Part shown: positions 6,440 through 8,685 of the stretch, piece after piece
Numbering within the stretch: the first letter of the stretch is position 1
How the letters are laid out: each line of letters opens with the position of its first letter
NCBI GenBank assembly: GCA_947377425.1
Contig: CANCFZ010000097.1
Coordinates: forward strand, 1 to 8,685
Length of the DNA stretch: 8,685 bases
Reading direction: 5' to 3'
Origin: Flavobacteriaceae bacterium
GTDB taxonomy: Bacteria; Bacteroidota; Bacteroidia; Flavobacteriales; Flavobacteriaceae
Translations under genes and position numbers: made by a program
Notes under the pieces: model-generated
What the model saw: the letters and a program-made list of their open reading frames with translations, nothing else
Database searches by the model: none
Told to the model about the DNA's origin: nothing

Positions 6440-8197
6440 ATGAATAAAAAAGTATCTTTATTTATCTTCCTTTCGCTCTTGATTTGCATGAAATCAATGA
6501 GTCAATTTATCCTACCTCAAATGGTTTTTGACGCAGAAAAGAAAGGTCCAAATACCATCTACTACAAGTTTTATAATGGTATTCAAATGATTGAAATCGA
6601 TTATAATAATTATGAAAAAGCCAGAGTTGATTTTGAAGATAACATTAGACCTATAAATAGTATTCGACCAAGAAATTATGGTCATAATACTATCATTTTA
6701 AGAAATGAAAAAGGAGAACTTTTACATCAATACAATCTTAGAAGAGCTCCTTTCAATGCATCCGATTTTAGTGCTTGTGACAAACCCACACTGACTTTGA
6801 CGCATTTGGGGAAAATAACTTCCAAGTATGAAGCCAAATCCAATTATCCATCTTACGGAAAATACCGTTATTATGTTACCGAAAACAATAAAGCTGGTGT
6901 AATTGACACTCTAGGAACTCCGGTTTTAGAAGTTATTTATGATGGCATACAATCGTATAATTACAATTATAAAATGAATTCTTACACTACAATGTATGGA
7001 TTTAGAGATAATGAAACCGAGGCGATTAGCATTTATACCATGCAAAGCAACGGAAAATGGGGTTTTAAAAACAACAAAATTACAATTCAACCAAAATATG
7101 AAGAACTACTTCCGTTGAAAGAAAATGTGTTACGAATAAAAAAATCAAACCAATTTGGATTACTGAATTACAAAGAAGAAACACTTTTAGCACCACTATA
7201 TTCTGATTTACTTTATAAAAATGACTTTTATCTTTACAGTAAAGTTGCAATTGAAAATCAAGATAAATCCAACATTTTTTACGGAATTATCGATGCTCAT
7301 TTTAAACTAAAAACGCAACCTGTTTATAGAAATCTTGAAGATATTATTGAGAACTACAACCCTTCAGGAAACTATTGGGCTTGCAAAACCTATGGTTGTG
7401 GAGCTATTGATAAAAAAGGAAATGAAATTTCAGTATTCAAATATGGAGAAATGCCTCAAAATCCGTATCAAAAATATTACCGAACCAATGCCTTTACTGA
7501 TGCTAACAAACCCTATATTTTAGATTTGAATTTTAAAGAAATTGGCAGTGATTACGACTTAGTTTATGATTGGAAAAATGCGCTATTAACAGTTAAAAAA
7601 GGCTCTAAATATGGTTTGATTGATTTGAATAATAAAGTAGTGCTACCCTGTGAATATGACTCTTTTTGGGAAACATCTAAAAACGAATTGGGTACGCTAA
7701 TAAAAGACAAGAAATATGGCGTTATAACTGACAAAGGAATTGTTGTAATTCCTTGTAAATATGACTATTTATACTTTGTTGATAGTAACAAAATTGTAGC
7801 TACACTTATTGACTCAAATGATAAAAACAATAGAAAAGTAGGTTTGCTTGATGAAAATAATAAGCTTATTGCTTCATTTATATATGATAAAATCCAATCG
7901 CTTGATTACGGGTTTTTCAGTGTACAAATTAGAGATAAATATGGCATTATTAACAAAGAAGGCAATGAAATTACGCCTATAAAATATGATGAAATTTACA
8001 GCTATCGAAACGGCTTTTGCATTGCCAAAATTGATTTTGGATACGGTTACATCAATTCGTCTGGAAAAGAAATCACGCATTTTTATTATGAAAAACCAAC
8101 CAATTTCAATTATGATACTAACAACAAACTCACAGCAAAAGTCATTCTTGCTGGAAAAGAAATCGTGATTGATGAAAATGGTAAACCTGTAAAATAG
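6440..8197 (+). CDS. Secreted WG-repeat protein
   Basis: 585-residue exported protein built mainly of WG repeats (KWGFI-type, PF14903). Residues 1-22 are a signal peptide (NKK, hydrophobic core, KSMSQ end). Residues 23-145 are an unrecognised N-terminal part. Ten repeats follow the pattern xxG-(I/L)-(I/L)-D/N-xx-G-xx-hh-x-x-x-Y-(D/E): 151-170, 206-223, 238-257, 280-299, 319-338, 390-409, 425-444, 466-485, 500-519 and 534-553. Most have Tyr or other residues in place of the Trp; only the second is a true KWG. The spacing of 35-45 residues between the late copies suggests a beta-rich solenoid or propeller-like fold. The protein ends shortly after the last copy with no membrane anchor or type IX sorting domain seen, so a periplasmic or surface location is inferred. 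WG-repeat proteins have no common established function. It lies 71 bp after the Omp85-like gene, a possible two-gene unit. Confidence 0.85.
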   Translation: MNKKVSLFIFLSLLICMKSMSQFILPQMVFDAEKKGPNTIYYKFYNGIQMIEIDYNNYEKARVDFEDNIRPINSIRPRNYGHNTIILRNEKGELLHQYNLRRAPFNASDFSACDKPTLTLTHLGKITSKYEAKSNYPSYGKYRYYVTENNKAGVIDTLGTPVLEVIYDGIQSYNYNYKMNSYTTMYGFRDNETEAISIYTMQSNGKWGFKNNKITIQPKYEELLPLKENVLRIKKSNQFGLLNYKEETLLAPLYSDLLYKNDFYLYSKVAIENQDKSNIFYGIIDAHFKLKTQPVYRNLEDIIENYNPSGNYWACKTYGCGAIDKKGNEISVFKYGEMPQNPYQKYYRTNAFTDANKPYILDLNFKEIGSDYDLVYDWKNALLTVKKGSKYGLIDLNNKVVLPCEYDSFWETSKNELGTLIKDKKYGVITDKGIVVIPCKYDYLYFVDSNKIVATLIDSNDKNNRKVGLLDENNKLIASFIYDKIQSLDYGFFSVQIRDKYGIINKEGNEITPIKYDEIYSYRNGFCIAKIDFGYGYINSSGKEITHFYYEKPTNFNYDTNNKLTAKVILAGKEIVIDENGKPVK

Positions 8198-8203
8198 AAA
8201 ATC

Positions 8204-8338
8204 TTAAATAGACCTTTCCTTCCCAAAAAAGAAATCCTTACCAGCTCCATGAGTTCCTATGAAAAGCTCTGCAAATGTCTCCTTTGAGCAACTGGGTTTA
8301 TACAATTCTAAAATATACGTTTTAGTTACTTCAATCAT
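8204..8338 (-). CDS. Doubtful 44-codon ORF of unknown function
   Basis: A 44-codon ATG-started frame lies on the minus strand (starting MIEVTKTYILEL and ending GKERSI), converging on the WG-repeat gene with 6 bp between their stops. Its composition is mixed and protein-like (two-thirds polar, one Cys, a GTHGAGKD segment) rather than low complexity. I recognise no family. A TAACTTTA box (8364-8357) is a poor -7 candidate and no -33 is seen. It could be a small gene, the remnant of a larger one, or chance; the short length gives no statistical support. It is listed because it is the only open frame in this 430-bp gap. Confidence 0.25.
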   Translation of the reverse strand: MIEVTKTYILELYKPSCSKETFAELFIGTHGAGKDFFFGKERSI

Positions 8339-8488
8339 AATAAGAAATTAATAACCTAAAGTTACTCAGAAAAAATGGCTTAATCCTAATAAAAAAGATT
8401 TTACGTACTATCAATTTGTTTATTTAATTAGTTTTATCATAACAACTACTTATGAAAAGTAAAGCAGTTCAAAAGCTTTGACAAAAAC
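8339..8488. other. AT-rich intergenic stretch without recognisable features
   Basis: Between the doubtful small ORF and the 22-bp repeats I see no gene, no hairpin with a T run and no complete promoter on either strand. It contains only a nine-codon ATG frame (8452-8481), which I do not regard as a gene. Confidence 0.5.
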
Positions 8489-8576
8489 GACCACGGTAAT
8501 TTATATAATTGACCACAGTCATTTTCTAATTTGACCACGTTCATTTTTAAAAAGGACTGCGGTCGTTTTGTATTTA
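8489..8576 (+). repeat. Four tandem 22-bp direct repeats with a dyad core, probable operator array
   Basis: Units begin at 8489, 8511, 8533 and 8555, exactly 22 bp apart. The first ten bases of each unit are GACCACGGTA, GACCACAGTC, GACCACGTTC and GACTGCGGTC, giving the consensus GACCACGGTC. That consensus is itself an interrupted palindrome (GACC-N2-GGTC); the units match it at 9, 9, 9 and 8 of 10 positions. The other 12 bases of each unit are AT-rich and less conserved. A 22-bp step is about two helical turns, so all cores face the same side of the DNA. The fourth unit contains the -33 TTG (8568-8570) of the downstream promoter. This looks like cooperative binding sites of a dimeric regulator; which one is unknown. 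Confidence 0.75.
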
Positions 8577-8600
8577 TATCAGTAGATTTAGTTATATTTG
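8568..8600 (+). promoter_or_regulatory. Bacteroidota-type promoter of the last gene
   Basis: TTG (8568-8570, within TTTTG) and TATATTTG (8593-8600) are separated by 22 bp and fit the -33/-7 consensus well. The -7 box ends 27 bp before the ATG at 8628. The -33 element overlaps the fourth 22-bp repeat, so a protein bound to the array would contact or block RNA polymerase here. Confidence 0.7.
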
Positions 8601-8627
8601 TTATAATTAGTAAAAAGTGTAAACATT

Positions 8628-8685
8628 ATGGCAGTATTATTTACTCCAGTTGGAAAGAAAAGTCCAACGATTGCAGAAGCTCCAA
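8628..8685 (+). CDS. 5' end of an unrecognised gene, continuing beyond the window
   Basis: The ATG at 8628 opens a frame of 19 full codons to the window edge (MAVLFTPVGKKSPTIAEAP). It is supported by a good promoter at the right distance and by the operator-like array upstream, not by homology. The fragment has no signal peptide and is too short to assign. No clear Shine-Dalgarno precedes it, as usual for this phylum. Confidence 0.55.
   Translation, partial: MAVLFTPVGKKSPTIAEAP

Noticed and set aside
7335..7523. Extra frames inside the WG-repeat gene (7335-7523 +, 7874-8080 -, 7986-8168 +)
   Set aside because: All lie inside the repeat-coding frame, whose periodic protein motifs prove it is the real one.
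8452..8481. Nine-codon ATG frame upstream of the 22-bp array as a leader peptide
   Set aside because: No promoter before it, no attenuator structure after it, and no codon bias suggestive of a leader.
8489..8576. The 22-bp repeats as a short CRISPR array
   Set aside because: The conserved part is only 10 bp, the remainder is AT-rich and similar between units, not unique spacers, and no cas gene is present.
8489..8576. The 22-bp repeats as plasmid-type replication iterons
   Set aside because: No rep gene, DnaA boxes or partition genes are seen in the window, and overlap with a good promoter favours an operator. Not strictly excluded, since the downstream gene is truncated.

Overview
The window is an AT-rich stretch of a Bacteroidota chromosome, most likely from a Flavobacterium-like member of the Flavobacteriaceae. 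The evidence is the low GC content, promoter-like sites of the Bacteroidota type (TTG, then 17-23 bp, then TAnnTTTG), few clear Shine-Dalgarno sequences, signal peptides ending in -AQ or -SQ, and typical flavobacterial families (YaaA, YejK-like nucleoid protein, WG-repeat protein, standalone S23/four-helix-bundle protein). No rRNA, tRNA, CRISPR array or recognisable transposase was found.

Layout. Positions 2-1324 (+) are the 3' part of a DHA2-type MFS drug exporter, closed by a strong terminator hairpin. That terminator abuts the convergent yaaA gene (1384-2145, -), a peroxide-stress protein. A divergent intergenic region with a promoter on each side leads to an acidic PF07929-family protein (2298-2843, +). 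Next come a small S23/four-helix-bundle gene (2964-3284, +) and a YejK/NdpA-like nucleoid-associated protein (3330-4388, +) with a clear terminator. An Omp85/BamA-like POTRA plus beta-barrel protein (4521-6368, +, TTG start) follows, then a secreted WG-repeat protein (6440-8197, +) 71 bp downstream with no obvious terminator between them. The last 490 bp hold a doubtful 44-codon minus-strand ORF, an array of four 22-bp direct repeats, a good Bacteroidota promoter overlapping the last repeat, and the first 19 codons of an unrecognised gene that runs off the window.

How the parts relate. Most of the window is ordinary housekeeping or envelope content without an obvious shared pathway. Two places stand out. 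First, the S23-like gene sits in what looks like an inserted cassette: degenerate 8-bp-period CTTAG repeats lie on both sides, the flanks are complementary to each other, and the conserved N-terminal coding sequence continues upstream of the first ATG without a normal start codon. Second, the 22-bp array (core GACCACGGTC, dyad-symmetric, two helical turns apart) runs into the -33 element of the last gene and looks like a multi-site operator.
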